DNA of 64,000 bases from Arthrobacter sp. YN (GCF_002224285.1 NZ_CP022436.1:1054001-1118000), one strand, 5' to 3'; counted from the first letter of the stretch, positions 54,314 to 64,000 are shown. Notes: generated by a model from the sequence alone, not told the origin. A program made the numbers and translations.

Positions 54314-55084
54314 TTACAGGACAGGCAGTTCCCAGTTAATGGGTTCGGAGCCCTGTTCCACCAGCAGCTCGTTGCTGCGGCTGAAGGGCTTGGAGCCGAA
54401 GAATCCCCGGGAAGCCGAGAGGGGACTGGGATGGACCGACACGATGGACGGTGCTCCATCCAGCAGCGGCAGGACGCCCTCGGCGTCCTTGCCCCAGAGG
54501 ATGGCAACCAACGGGCTGCGTCGCCCCGCACCGTCCGTACGGCGGACGACGGCGGTGACTGCCGCCGTCGTGATGGCCTCCCAGCCTTTGCCGCGATGCG
54601 AGCCGGCGTCTCCGGCGGTGACGCTGAGGACCCGGTTCAGCAGGAGGACGCCTTGGCCCGTCCAGGCGCTGAGGTCGCCATGGACCCGGGGAGGTAGTCC
54701 GAGGTCGTCGTGCAGTTCCCGGTAGATATTGGCGAGGCTGCGCGGGATGGGTCGCGTCTGCGGCGACACCGCAAAGGAAAGCCCGACGGCGTGTCCCGGC
54801 GTTGGGTACGGGTCTTGGCCCAGAATCAGTACTTTGACGTCTGCCAGCGGCTGCTGGAAGGCGCGCAGGAGGTTGCCGGCCGACGGAAGAACGTAGCTCC
54901 CGTTCTTGGCTTGGGTCGCGACGAAGTCCAAGGCGCTCCGCAGTTCCCCTTCCACGGGCCGCAGGGCATCGGCCCAGTCGGGGGCCATCAGTTCTTCCAG
55001 TGGGCGGTCAGGGAGCTCGGCAAAACCCGCCTGGTCCGGGTCGGCCGGCTCAAGGTCAAAGAGTGCATCCTCGCCATTCACCAC
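54314..55084 (-). CDS. ung: Uracil-DNA glycosylase (family 1)
   Basis: A 256-residue base-excision repair enzyme that removes uracil from [23 protein letters not shown] carries the water-activating Asp motif [20 protein letters not shown] the Asn motif, and [20 protein letters not shown] the HPSPLSA leucine-loop. It shares an operon direction with the SIP gene but is followed by it after 52 bases, so it is probably independent. Confidence 0.96.
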   Translation of the reverse strand: MVNGEDALFDLEPADPDQAGFAELPDRPLEELMAPDWADALRPVEGELRSALDFVATQAKNGSYVLPSAGNLLRAFQQPLADVKVLILGQDPYPTPGHAVGLSFAVSPQTRPIPRSLANIYRELHDDLGLPPRVHGDLSAWTGQGVLLLNRVLSVTAGDAGSHRGKGWEAITTAAVTAVVRRTDGAGRRSPLVAILWGKDAEGVLPLLDGAPSIVSVHPSPLSASRGFFGSKPFSRSNELLVEQGSEPINWELPVL

Positions 55085-55190
55085 GCCATTGTCTCCCGCG
55101 CAATCCCGGACCGGCGAATGACAGCGTTGTTATTCGCCCGTAACATGGGGGTAGGACATTTTCCCCCAACACGCGTCGAAGGAGTGTGCC

Positions 55191-55526
55191 GTGGCAGAAC
55201 CAGCACCGGAACCGATGGCGCCGCAGTCAACAGGGTTTGCCCTTGCAGACCTTGCGGCAGGGATCCGCAGTGACTCTCCGCTCAGCGAACGGGACCAGCA
55301 GATGTTGGCCCTGGAACGGCAGTGGTGGAAGTATTCAGGGGCCAAGGAACAGGCCATCCGTGAGCTGTTCGATCTCTCGGCAACACACTATTACCAGATC
55401 CTCAACGCGCTGATAGATACCGAAGACGCGTTGGCCCACGATCCCATGCTCGTCAAGAGATTGCGTAGACTACGTACGTCCCGCCAGCGTGCGCGGACGG
55501 CACGTCGCTTGGGGTCCGACGCGTAA
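55191..55526 (+). CDS. DUF3263 domain-containing protein
   Basis: A 111-residue actinobacterial protein with a short helix-turn-helix-like core (LSERDQQMLALERQWWKYS, then GAKEQAIRELF). The C-terminus is strongly basic (RRLRRLRTSRQRARTARRL). The family has no known function; DNA binding is plausible. GTG start with AAGGAG upstream. The LytR_C gene follows 49 bases later. Confidence 0.93.
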   Translation: MAEPAPEPMAPQSTGFALADLAAGIRSDSPLSERDQQMLALERQWWKYSGAKEQAIRELFDLSATHYYQILNALIDTEDALAHDPMLVKRLRRLRTSRQRARTARRLGSDA

Positions 55527-55575
55527 ATCGCCAGGCTGATCTGTCAGCAGCAACCAGCAAGGACAACGCTTCACC

Positions 55576-56184
55576 ATGACCAAATATGCCAAGGACGAAT
55601 TCGACCAGGTCCCGCAGAACACCTCCCGGCAGGGCGTTCACCGGGACGCCCAGGAAACCACGCGTCCCACGTTGTGGCCGGTTCTGACTGTTGGGGCTGT
55701 GGCCCTGGTTCTGGGGTTGGTGGCCTTCCTGGTCCTTCCGAACCTCGGCGTGGTGGCTCCCAGTGCCGCGCCCAGCGTCTCGACGCCGGCGCCGCAGCAG
55801 ACAGATTCATCACCATCGGCGGCACCGGGCGAATCCAGCAGCGCACCGTCGGCATCCAGCGAGCCGACACCGTCTGAGAGTCCGTCTGCAACGTCGTCCT
55901 CCGCACCGGTGGACAAGTCCACGCCGGTTGCCGTGTACAACGGTGCCGGCACCGCTGGCTTGGCTGGCCGTGTAGCCGGTCTGGTGGAAGCCGACGGCTG
56001 GACACTGAGCACCGTGGGCAACTGGGGCGGCCTGCCGCAGCAGACATCGGTGATCTTCTACAACGCGCCTGAGCAGAAGGTCAACGCCGAGGCGTTGGGC
56101 ACCTTGCTGGGCATCCAGACGATCCTTGAATCACCCGAGGTGCAGCAGCAGTTGGTGGTTGTGGCAGGACCGGGCTACCAGTAA
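55576..56184 (+). CDS. Membrane-anchored LytR C-terminal domain protein
   Basis: A 202-residue protein: a cytoplasmic N-terminus, one transmembrane helix (about residues 34-56, LWPVLTVGAVALVLGLVAFL), a Ser/Pro/Ala-rich linker of about 55 residues, and a LytR_C domain (TPVAVYNGAGTAGLAGRVAG through VVVAGPGYQ). The domain is found beside LCP cell-wall transferases and may be a wall-associated accessory. It follows the DUF3263 gene, a pairing common in Actinobacteria. Confidence 0.93.
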   Translation: MTKYAKDEFDQVPQNTSRQGVHRDAQETTRPTLWPVLTVGAVALVLGLVAFLVLPNLGVVAPSAAPSVSTPAPQQTDSSPSAAPGESSSAPSASSEPTPSESPSATSSSAPVDKSTPVAVYNGAGTAGLAGRVAGLVEADGWTLSTVGNWGGLPQQTSVIFYNAPEQKVNAEALGTLLGIQTILESPEVQQQLVVVAGPGYQ

Positions 56185-56355
56185 ACCTCGGCCCTCCCGG
56201 TGGCCCTGAAGCCCCAACTCGGTTAAGCCTCAATAACAAAAGTGATGCCCCGGGCCTCCATGGGAGCGCCGGCATAGTGACTGTGGTTACAGTGGATTGA
56301 TTCCGGTACGGAGATCCCGGCAACCGGTCTTGGCTACTGCGAAAGTGTGGGCATC

Positions 56356-56559
56356 ATGGCATTGGGAACCGTCAAATGGTTCAACGCCGAAAAAGGCTAC
56401 GGATTCATCACTGTGGATGAGTCGGGTGACGACGTCTTTGTACACTGGTCCGCCATACAAATGGACGGCTTCCGCGCCCTTGAAGAGGGGCAGCGGGTTG
56501 AGTTTGAACTGGGCGAGGGGCAAAAAGGTCCGCAAGCCGAAGGTGTGCGCGTCGCGTAG
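56356..56559 (+). CDS. Cold shock protein (CspA family)
   Basis: A 67-residue single cold-shock domain. [15 protein letters not shown] and DVFVHWSAI are RNP1 and RNP2. It binds single-stranded nucleic acid. MALGTV at 56356 is the natural start. The upstream 170 bases hold no gene and may act as a leader. Confidence 0.96.
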   Translation: MALGTVKWFNAEKGYGFITVDESGDDVFVHWSAIQMDGFRALEEGQRVEFELGEGQKGPQAEGVRVA

Positions 56560-56637
56560 CGCCTTGCAGGGTTTCACCTTTCCTTCGTCAGCCCTCGGCT
56601 GAAAGCCCTTTGTTTATAGAGCAAAGTGGCATCTCTG

Positions 56638-56664
56638 CTTGCACTCTCCCCGGTCGAGTGCTAA
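56638..56664. promoter_or_regulatory. CIRCE element 1
   Basis: CTTGCACTC, nine bases, GAGTGCTAA matches the HrcA-binding consensus TTAGCACTC-N9-GAGTGCTAA at 16 of 18 arm positions. Confidence 0.9.
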
Positions 56665-56672
56665 TTATTGAT

Positions 56673-56699
56673 TTAGCACTCCTATGGTTCGACTGCTAA
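56673..56699. promoter_or_regulatory. CIRCE element 2
   Basis: TTAGCACTC, nine bases, GACTGCTAA: 17 of 18 arm positions match the consensus. Its centre is 35 bp downstream of element 1. Confidence 0.9.
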
Positions 56700-58508
<1,809 letters not shown>

Positions 58509-58561
58509 GCCCCCACGCTGTAGCCAATACAGCGCCCAAGCATCACGCTTTTAGAGCAAAC

Positions 58562-58596
58562 GACGGCGGTCCCCACCTGGTGGGGGCCGCCGTTTT
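58562..58596 (+). terminator. Terminator after groL
   Basis: ACGGCGGTCCCCACC pairs with GGTGGGGGCCGCCGT, ending in TTTT, 54 bases after the stop. Confidence 0.85.
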
Positions 58597-58606
58597 GCGG
58601 TCCCAG

Positions 58607-58672
58607 CCCAAGTAGGTAGCAGTAGATGCCGTTGTGAGCGCTCAAAACGGCATCTATTGCTACTTGGTTGGG
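58607..58672. repeat. 66-bp intergenic palindrome
   Basis: Two 33-base arms meet at the centre GAGC|GCTC. Only two positions are true mismatches and three more are G-T pairs. Arm 1 contains TAGATGCCGTT and arm 2 AACGGCATCTA, flanked by matching GGTAGCA/TGCTACT. It lies between groL and the RNase H gene. Confidence 0.9.
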
Positions 58673-58718
58673 TGCTAGCACGGATTCAGTGTCGGTGGGG
58701 TCTGGCAGGATTAAGGTT

Positions 58719-59858
58719 ATGACGATTATTGCTGCCGCTGATGGGTCCGCCCTCGGCAATCCTGGGCCGGCCGGTTGGGCCTGGTACGTTGATGACTCCT
58801 GTTGGCGCGCAGGAGGTTGGCCGCACGGCACAAACAACCAGGGTGAACTCATGGCCGTCCTGGATCTGTTCCGTTCCACGGCACATGTGCCGGAGGAAGA
58901 CCTGCTGATCCTTTGCGACAGCCAGTACGTCATCAACTGCATCAGCAAGTGGATGCCGGGATGGAAGCGCAAAGGCTGGCGCAAAGCCGACGGCAAGCCT
59001 GTGTTGAACGTGGACCTCCTCAAGGACATCGACCAAGCAATAGTTGGCCGAAAGTACAAATTCGAATGGGTCAAAGGTCACGCCGGACATGACCTCAACG
59101 AGGCCGCCGATGAGCGTGCACGCGCGGCAGCAACGGCCTACCAGCAGGGTGTTGCGCACCGCAGCGGGCCTGGGTTCCCTGGCGCCCTGGGGCAGGGCGA
59201 TGCGAAAGGGCGGGACCAGGCACAGCTGGACGCCGGGGTAACCGCGCAGGGACCCGCTCAGGCGCAGCTGCAGGCAGACCCGCTGGAACAAACGCACCGC
59301 CGGGCTGCAGAGCCCGTTGGTGCAGGGGCACCGGCCGCAGGGGCAGCTGCTGCCTCCATGGGGTCGGCGAACGTTTCCAGAACATCAGTTGGTTCCGTCC
59401 CCGCGAAGGCCGAGCGCGCCTCCCGACCCCATTTTGAGCCGACGCTCTTTGGAGAGTCCGGGATCTTTGGCCAGCCTGATCTCTTCAGCGAACTCGAGGA
59501 TCCTTCCGCCCAGGAGCTCTCCGCCGAGGAGACGGTGCTGGCCTTGGAACGGGAACTGCTGCGGCCGGATGTTCGTGCTGACATTGGCAGGATCGGAGTG
59601 CTGCTCCACCCCGACTTCGCCGAGATCGGCAGCTCGGGACGGTTCTGGACCCGGGACGCCATGATGATGGCCTTGGAAGAGGATCCCGGCGAACCCACTG
59701 ACCTGGAGCTGCTCAGTGCCGACCGTCTCAGCGAGAACACCATTCTGCTGAACTATCGCAGCCTCGCCCACACGGGTTCAGCACTGCGCAGCTCCGTTTG
59801 GATGTTGGACCGTGGCCAATGGCGGCTCCGGTTCCACCAGGGGACTCTGGAGAGTTAG
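58719..59858 (+). CDS. RNase HI fused to a DUF4440-like domain
   Basis: A 379-residue protein. Residues 1-150 are RNase HI: AAADGSALGNPGPAGWAW (Asp8), NNQGELMAVLDLF (Glu), LILCDSQYVIN (Asp) and VKGHAGHDLNEAADERAR (His/Asp). A low-complexity Ala/Gln/Gly linker (about 150-250) leads to a C-terminal NTF2-like domain (EETVLALERELLRPDV, LHPDFAEIGSSGRFW, RSSVWMLDRGQWRLRFHQ). The first part cuts RNA in RNA-DNA hybrids; the role of the tail is unknown. The start at 58719 follows AAGG. Confidence 0.9.
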   Translation: MTIIAAADGSALGNPGPAGWAWYVDDSCWRAGGWPHGTNNQGELMAVLDLFRSTAHVPEEDLLILCDSQYVINCISKWMPGWKRKGWRKADGKPVLNVDLLKDIDQAIVGRKYKFEWVKGHAGHDLNEAADERARAAATAYQQGVAHRSGPGFPGALGQGDAKGRDQAQLDAGVTAQGPAQAQLQADPLEQTHRRAAEPVGAGAPAAGAAAASMGSANVSRTSVGSVPAKAERASRPHFEPTLFGESGIFGQPDLFSELEDPSAQELSAEETVLALERELLRPDVRADIGRIGVLLHPDFAEIGSSGRFWTRDAMMMALEEDPGEPTDLELLSADRLSENTILLNYRSLAHTGSALRSSVWMLDRGQWRLRFHQGTLES

Positions 59859-59882
59859 GGACACCGGAGAGTTAGGGACACC
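59849..59882. repeat. 17-bp tandem duplication at the RNase H stop codon
   Basis: GGAGAGTTAGGGACACC occurs twice back to back (59849-59865, 59866-59882); the first copy contains the TAG stop. Confidence 0.9.
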
Positions 59883-59998
59883 GGCGAGCCGGTGGACTCT
59901 GGAAGGACAGGGACTCCATCCCGCAGACTCATGACCTGCAGGGCCGGCATGCACAGGGGGAAGACAGCCGGCCCCGCAGGAGCTCATGGGTGGGATGG

Positions 59999-60289
59999 TT
60001 AGTAGGCGAAGCGCTGGGTGTTTCCCTGCTCCACCTCGGAGTAACTCGCTGCGGCCGAGGACAGCGCCAGGTTGATGGACGCGAGCGAGGCCTCCACTTT
60101 GCCCTGGGTAATGGACCATTCAAGGACCAAGGACTGGAAGTTGGTGGCGGCAGATCCGCGCCACGTTGCCTCGAGTTCGTCCAGGCCCCGTTTCATGGTC
60201 AGCACATCAGAACTGATGCGATCCACGGTTCCTTTGACATTGGCCGACTTGAGCTGCAGCAACTCGGTATCGACGGAGATGACGCTCAT
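59999..60289 (-). CDS. WXG100-family (Esx-like) protein
   Basis: A 96-residue helical hairpin protein. WRGSAATNF at about residue 43 is the WXG motif. The C-terminal Y-x3-E-like signal is present in ASYSEVEQGN. WXG100 proteins are substrates of type VII (ESX) secretion. No EccC, EccD or partner Esx gene is present within the window, so it is an orphan here. Function is unknown. Confidence 0.9.
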   Translation of the reverse strand: MSVISVDTELLQLKSANVKGTVDRISSDVLTMKRGLDELEATWRGSAATNFQSLVLEWSITQGKVEASLASINLALSSAAASYSEVEQGNTQRFAY

Positions 60290-60486
60290 GGGTGGTGCCT
60301 TTCGACGAGGATGTTCCGCAGGTTGCGGTGGGATGCGTGGGCCACATCATTGAGCCTAGGCACCCGCCTGCAACCCTGGAACACAGCTTCGCCGCTATGT
60401 GGACAAGTGCCGGACGACGCAGTTATGTGGACAACCTCACGCCATACGACCGCGAACGCAGAACCGGGCATAACCAGCAGCGTGCG

Positions 60487-61953
60487 CTAGCTTGATACCA
60501 GCTCGGCTGGCTCCTCACGGAACGGAAGGCTGACCACCATAGTCGCCCCGCCGCCGTCGGTCTCCGTGACCCGCACGGTACCGCCGTGGGAGCCCACGAT
60601 GGCGGCAACAATCGCCAGACCCAGTCCACTGCCACCCGTCTCCCGGGTGCGCGACGTATCCGCGCGGTAGAACCGTTCGAAGATCTTGTTGGTTTCCTCA
60701 TCCGGGATACCGGGACCATGATCGCGGATCTCGATCACTGAAACTGATCCGGTCGGCGTTGTTCGTACACCGACAGCAAGCTCGATGGGGCTTCCTTCCG
60801 GTGTGTACCTCAAAGCATTGCCCACCAGGTTGCCAATGACCTGGCGCAGTTTGGCTTCGTCGCCTTGGACGGGAGCAGCGGTGGGGGAGGCGCCGTCGAG
60901 TCCTGTAAGCGTGATGCTGCGGTCCCCGAAGGATGCCTTGGTGTCCACCATGGCATCGTGTGCCAGGAGTTGCAGGTCCACGGGCTTGAGCTGAAGCGGA
61001 CGCTGCTCGTCCAAGCGGGCCAACATCAGCAGATCTTCCACCATGGAGCCCATGCGCTTGGCTTCGCTTTCGATCCTGCCCATCGCCATCGCCACGTCGT
61101 CCTGGCTGGTCAGCGCACCTTGGCGGTAGAGCTCCGAGAAACCACGGATGGTGACCAAGGGCGTGCGAAGCTCGTGGGAGGCGTCGGCTGCAAAGCGGCG
61201 CATGCGCCCTTCGGAAGCGGCTCGGGCAGCAAAGGAAGCCTCGATGTGGGCGAGCATGGCATTGAGGGATCCGCCCAGCCGACCAACCTCGGTGTGGGGA
61301 TTATCCACTTCCACACGGCGGGACAGGTCACCGGCGGCAATGGCCGCAGCAGTCTTCTCCACCTTGGCCAACGGGCGGAAGGACCGTGCCACGGTCCAGG
61401 TTGCGATGAAGAACGCCAACACGAGGGTCAACAGGCCAACGCCTACCACTACCAGGACGGCATGCTCCATGACTTTGTCCACCGGGGTGAGCGGCAGCCC
61501 GATGATCATGACGCCGTTCCGGCCGTCGGAGGTGGTGACGCCAACGGCCACGACGCGCCAGTTGCTACCTGCAGTGCCCTTGACCTGGTAGGGGGAGTTA
61601 CCGCGGAGTTTGGCTTCAGCCGGGGTGATGTCGGTGATTGCGGGACGATCGCCCTGGCTGCCGCCGTAGGGGTAAGCCTCGAAGCCCGACAGGTACAGCG
61701 TCAGCGAGTAGTCCGTGGGCACGGCGGAGTCGGTGGGCGTGGCCGGGTTGGGCTGTGCAAGCTTGTTGAAGCCTTCCTGTTCCTGCGCCAGCGCGACAGC
61801 GGCCTTGAGTTTGTCGTCAACCTGGCCCTGCAGGTAGCTCTTGACAAGCGTCAACGTGCCGGAGCCCGTCGCCGCCAGGGCCAACAGGAGCAGGCCCATG
61901 ATGATGGCGACGAGCTGCGATCTCAGGGACGCCGACTTCCAGCGTTGCAGCAA
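60487..61953 (-). CDS. Sensor histidine kinase
   Basis: A 488-residue HAMP-type kinase: transmembrane helix 1 (about residues 13-35), an extracytoplasmic sensor of about 130 residues, helix 2 (about 170-192), HAMP (SFRPLAKVEKTAAAIAAGDL), H-box DASHELRTPLVTI, N-box GNLVGNALRYT, G1 DHGPGIPDE and G2 GSGLGLAIVAAI. TTG start two bases after the response-regulator stop indicates translational coupling. It phosphorylates the upstream-encoded regulator. The signal is unknown; the pair resembles MprAB/PrrAB-type systems. Confidence 0.94.
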   Translation of the reverse strand: MLQRWKSASLRSQLVAIIMGLLLLALAATGSGTLTLVKSYLQGQVDDKLKAAVALAQEQEGFNKLAQPNPATPTDSAVPTDYSLTLYLSGFEAYPYGGSQGDRPAITDITPAEAKLRGNSPYQVKGTAGSNWRVVAVGVTTSDGRNGVMIIGLPLTPVDKVMEHAVLVVVGVGLLTLVLAFFIATWTVARSFRPLAKVEKTAAAIAAGDLSRRVEVDNPHTEVGRLGGSLNAMLAHIEASFAARAASEGRMRRFAADASHELRTPLVTIRGFSELYRQGALTSQDDVAMAMGRIESEAKRMGSMVEDLLMLARLDEQRPLQLKPVDLQLLAHDAMVDTKASFGDRSITLTGLDGASPTAAPVQGDEAKLRQVIGNLVGNALRYTPEGSPIELAVGVRTTPTGSVSVIEIRDHGPGIPDEETNKIFERFYRADTSRTRETGGSGLGLAIVAAIVGSHGGTVRVTETDGGGATMVVSLPFREEPAELVSS

Positions 61954-61955
61954 GG

Positions 61956-62675
61956 TCAGCGCTTCTCTGCCGTTCGCAGCACGTAGCCCACGCCGCGCTT
62001 GGTCTGGATGAGGGCGGCGGCGTCGGGGTCGATGTCCACTTTGCGGCGCAGGTAGGAAATGTAGGACTCAACGATCGAGGCGTCACCGTTGAAGTCGTAT
62101 TCCCAGACGTGGTCCAGGATCTGGGCCTTGGAAAGTACCCGGTTGGGGTTCAGCATGAGGTAGCGGAGGAGCTTGAACTCGGTGGGGGACAGCTCGATGA
62201 CGGTGCCGCCTCGGCGGACCTCGTGGGCGTCGTCGTCGAGTTCAAGATCGTCGACGCGGATCACGGCGTCGTCGTCTTCCAGCGGCTGCGTGCGGCGGAG
62301 GACGGCGCGGATGCGTGCTACCACTTCGTCGAGGCTGAAGGGCTTGGTGACGTAGTCGTCCCCGCCCACGGTCAGGCCGGTGACCTTGTCCTCGGTGTCA
62401 TCCTTCGCGGTCAGGAACAGGACGGGGAAGTGCTTGCCGGCCGCGCGGAGGCGGCGCGTCACCGTAAAGCCGTCCATGTCCGGGAGCATGACGTCCAGGA
62501 CAGCGAGGTCCGGAGAATGGAGATCGGCTGCGGCGAGGGCTTCGCGGCCATTGGACGCGGCAACGACCTCGAAACCTGCAAAGCGCAGGGACGTGGAGAG
62601 CAGCTCGCGGATGTTGGGTTCGTCATCGACGACAAGGAGCTTGGCTTCGGGGCCGTTCTTCTTCATGACATCCAT
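61956..62675 (-). CDS. OmpR-family response regulator
   Basis: A 239-residue regulator. The receiver domain has LLVVDDEPNIREL and LAVLDVMLPDMDGFT with the phospho-Asp, and FLTAKDD and TKPFSL later. The C-terminal winged helix contains LSPTEFKLLRYLMLNPNRVL and YISYLRRKVD. ATG 62675 is preceded by GGGAG, but that site is part of a 7-bp hairpin (62680-62696). It precedes its kinase. Confidence 0.95.
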   Translation of the reverse strand: MDVMKKNGPEAKLLVVDDEPNIRELLSTSLRFAGFEVVAASNGREALAAADLHSPDLAVLDVMLPDMDGFTVTRRLRAAGKHFPVLFLTAKDDTEDKVTGLTVGGDDYVTKPFSLDEVVARIRAVLRRTQPLEDDDAVIRVDDLELDDDAHEVRRGGTVIELSPTEFKLLRYLMLNPNRVLSKAQILDHVWEYDFNGDASIVESYISYLRRKVDIDPDAAALIQTKRGVGYVLRTAEKR

Positions 62676-62679
62676 GATG

Positions 62680-62696
62680 CTCCCAGAAACTGGGAG
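62680..62696 (-). promoter_or_regulatory. Hairpin holding the response-regulator ribosome site
   Basis: CTCCCAG, three bases, CTGGGAG. On the mRNA the second arm is the Shine-Dalgarno sequence of the gene at 62675. Confidence 0.6.
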
Positions 62697-62785
62697 TTCT
62701 CTGGACGCTGCATGTGAGCGGACTGCGTGGCTGGATGAGGCTCACGCCCCGCACGATCGCGGCTTCTCGCGCGCCCAACGTCACC

Positions 62786-63421
62786 TCACGCACCCAACGC
62801 CAGGCCCGCTCCCAGTGCCACCATGGTCACGGCGATGCCGCCGTCCAGGAACCGCCACGACAGGGGCTTCGCAAAGAAGCCACGGAGAAAACGGGCACCG
62901 AAGCCCAGGGAGCAGAACCAGAGGATGCTGCCCAGCATGGCGCCGGCCCCAAACCACCACTGCAGGGGAGTCCCTTGCGCGCTGGCAATGGAACCGAGCA
63001 GGGCGATGTCCAGGTAGACGTGCGGATTGAGCCATGTCAGTGCCAGGACGGTGGTGACGGCTGCTGCGACGCCGCGTTTCGCGCCGCCGTCGTTCGTCGA
63101 CTCGCCTCCCGTGGTCAGCGACTGCGGGCGCAGTGCGCGTCGGGCCGCCATGATGCCGTACGTCACCAGGAAGGCCGCCCCCACATAGCGAAGAACGACG
63201 ACGGCGGCCGGGGCTGCCGTAATGAGGGCGCCGGTGCCAAGGACACCGGCAGCGATCAGCACGGCGTCGGACAACGCGCACACCGCCACGACCGGGACGA
63301 TGTGCTCGCCACGGATTCCCTGCCTCAGTACGAAGGCGTTCTGTGCGCCGATGGCAACGATGAGGGCCAGGCCTGTGACAAGGCCGAGGCCTGCGGAGTG
63401 AAAGAAATCGGTGTAAGTCAT
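62786..63421 (-). CDS. LysE/ArgO-family amino acid exporter
   Basis: A 211-residue membrane protein of about six helices. IVAIGAQNAFVLRQGIRGEH is the LysE/ArgO signature opening and TWLNPHVYLDIALLGS is conserved in the middle. It exports basic amino acids (Lys/Arg) and often protects cells from dipeptide-derived lysine. It diverges from a LysR-type gene, matching the lysE-lysG arrangement in Corynebacterium. Confidence 0.93.
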   Translation of the reverse strand: MTYTDFFHSAGLGLVTGLALIVAIGAQNAFVLRQGIRGEHIVPVVAVCALSDAVLIAAGVLGTGALITAAPAAVVVLRYVGAAFLVTYGIMAARRALRPQSLTTGGESTNDGGAKRGVAAAVTTVLALTWLNPHVYLDIALLGSIASAQGTPLQWWFGAGAMLGSILWFCSLGFGARFLRGFFAKPLSWRFLDGGIAVTMVALGAGLALGA

Positions 63422-63473
63422 CTTTCGAAACTACGGGCGCTCATTACTTTAGACCAGCTAATGATTCTGATGG

Positions 63474-63494
63474 GGCATAAGATGTTCTTATGCC
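63474..63494. promoter_or_regulatory. Palindrome over the LysR start codon
   Basis: GGCATAAGA, three bases, TCTTATGCC: perfect 9-bp arms that include the ATG at 63490. A candidate autoregulatory site or leader hairpin. Confidence 0.65.
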
Positions 63495-64000
63495 GCAGTT
63501 TCCTTCCGAGCAGTTGCTGACCTTCGCCACCGTCCTCTCCGAGGGCACACTGGACTCCGCAGCGCGCCTCCTGCACATCACGCCCTCCGCTGTCTCCCAG
63601 AGATTGAAAGCCTTGGAGCAATCTGCGGGTCGTGTTCTGCTGCAGCGGAGCAACCCGGTCAAAGCCACCGAAGCAGGCGAGGTGGTCCTCCGCTTGGCCC
63701 GCCAAGTGGCGCAGCTCGAAGCGGATGCAGGAAGGGAGCTCGGGTTGGGTACGGACGGTGCGCGTCTTGCCGTGCCGATCGTGGTCAACGCGGACTCGCT
63801 GGCGGTGTGGTTCCTGCAGGCGCTGGCGGGTGTCCCCGACGATCTCAATGTCACCTTCGACCTTCACCGGGACGATGAACAGCATTCAACGTCCCTGCTG
63901 CGCTCGGGTACAGTCATGGCTGCAGTGACTGCGACCCCCGAGCCCGTGCAAGGGTGCCGTGTGGAAAGCCTGGGCGTCATGCGGTACCGGGCCGTCGCGG
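63490..64000 (+). CDS. lysG: LysR-family regulator, LysG/ArgP-like (partial, 3' end outside window)
   Basis: The first 170 residues are visible. The helix-turn-helix lies at about residues 18-40 (TLDSAARLLHITPSAVSQRL) after PQFPSEQLLTFATV. The ligand domain begins at about residue 90 (RLAVPIVVNADSLAVWFLQA), as in LysG/ArgP, which sense basic amino acids and activate the divergent exporter. The gene runs off the window. Confidence 0.9.
   Translation, partial: MPQFPSEQLLTFATVLSEGTLDSAARLLHITPSAVSQRLKALEQSAGRVLLQRSNPVKATEAGEVVLRLARQVAQLEADAGRELGLGTDGARLAVPIVVNADSLAVWFLQALAGVPDDLNVTFDLHRDDEQHSTSLLRSGTVMAAVTATPEPVQGCRVESLGVMRYRAVA

Noticed and set aside
56656-56681. GAGTGCTAA-N8-TTAGCACTC read as a third CIRCE
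   Set aside because: The arms are in the reverse order to CIRCE; they are the inner arms of two properly ordered adjacent elements.

Overview
This window is chromosomal DNA from a high-GC actinobacterium, most likely of the Arthrobacter/Paenarthrobacter group (Micrococcaceae). Supporting evidence is a Tat-exported levan fructotransferase of the Arthrobacter type, actinobacterial markers (DUF3263, DUF4193, a LytR C-terminal protein, a lone WXG100 protein, FemX-like ligases, an IdeR-type iron box, CIRCE-controlled groEL without an adjacent groES), and strongly G/C-biased third codon positions. I see no rRNA, tRNA, CRISPR array, phage or intact insertion sequence.

Layout. 1-7400: fructan island. 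A leftward operon (intracellular GH32 - sugar-binding lipoprotein - two permeases - LacI regulator, cut by the window edge) diverges from a secreted levan fructotransferase, with three LacI-type operators between them. 7.4-15.1 kb: housekeeping and orphan enzymes (DHFR-like reductase, RecQ, NAD(P)HX dehydratase, histidine phosphatase, NDH-2-like dehydrogenase, BKACE protein, YqeY, DUF72). 15.1-17.2 kb: a rhamnosidase remnant and a HipBA toxin-antitoxin pair. 17.2-24.3 kb: a MarR-controlled acid-catabolism operon (SDR, amidohydrolase, acyl-CoA dehydrogenase, frameshifted MaoC hydratase, MHS transporter, CoA ligase). 24.5-35.4 kb: mixed membrane, redox and regulatory genes, including a broken agmatine deiminase beside an APC permease, a DUF222/HNH protein, a methionine aminopeptidase, a frameshifted XRE regulator and a divergent XRE-cupin/thioredoxin-reductase-like pair. 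35.4-39.7 kb: M20 amidohydrolase, cyclodeaminase-like protein, and a divergent TetR/MFS exporter pair around a near-perfect operator. 39.7-46.5 kb: one-carbon cluster of tandem glycine riboswitch, gcvP, gcvT, gcvH and sdaA (glycine to methylene-THF, serine to pyruvate). 46.5-49.1 kb: a nuclease and a decayed AT-richer stretch with a bacteriocin-like peptide and a broken ABC exporter. 49.2-56.6 kb: two FemX-like ligases, ThrE, siderophore-interacting protein, Ung, DUF3263, LytR_C and cold-shock genes. 56.6-64 kb: groL with two CIRCE sites, an RNase H fusion protein, WXG100, a two-component system, and a divergent LysE/LysR pair (LysR cut by the window edge).

The most interesting elements are the inferred levan to DFA IV to fructose route, the thiolase-less beta-oxidation-like operon, the bacteriocin-like remnant, a pair of nested dyad repeats flanking gcvH, a 66-bp palindrome after groL, and several well-formed operators. 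Two genes (MaoC and XRE) each carry what looks like a single lost G. All names are from reading the protein sequences; no database search was possible.
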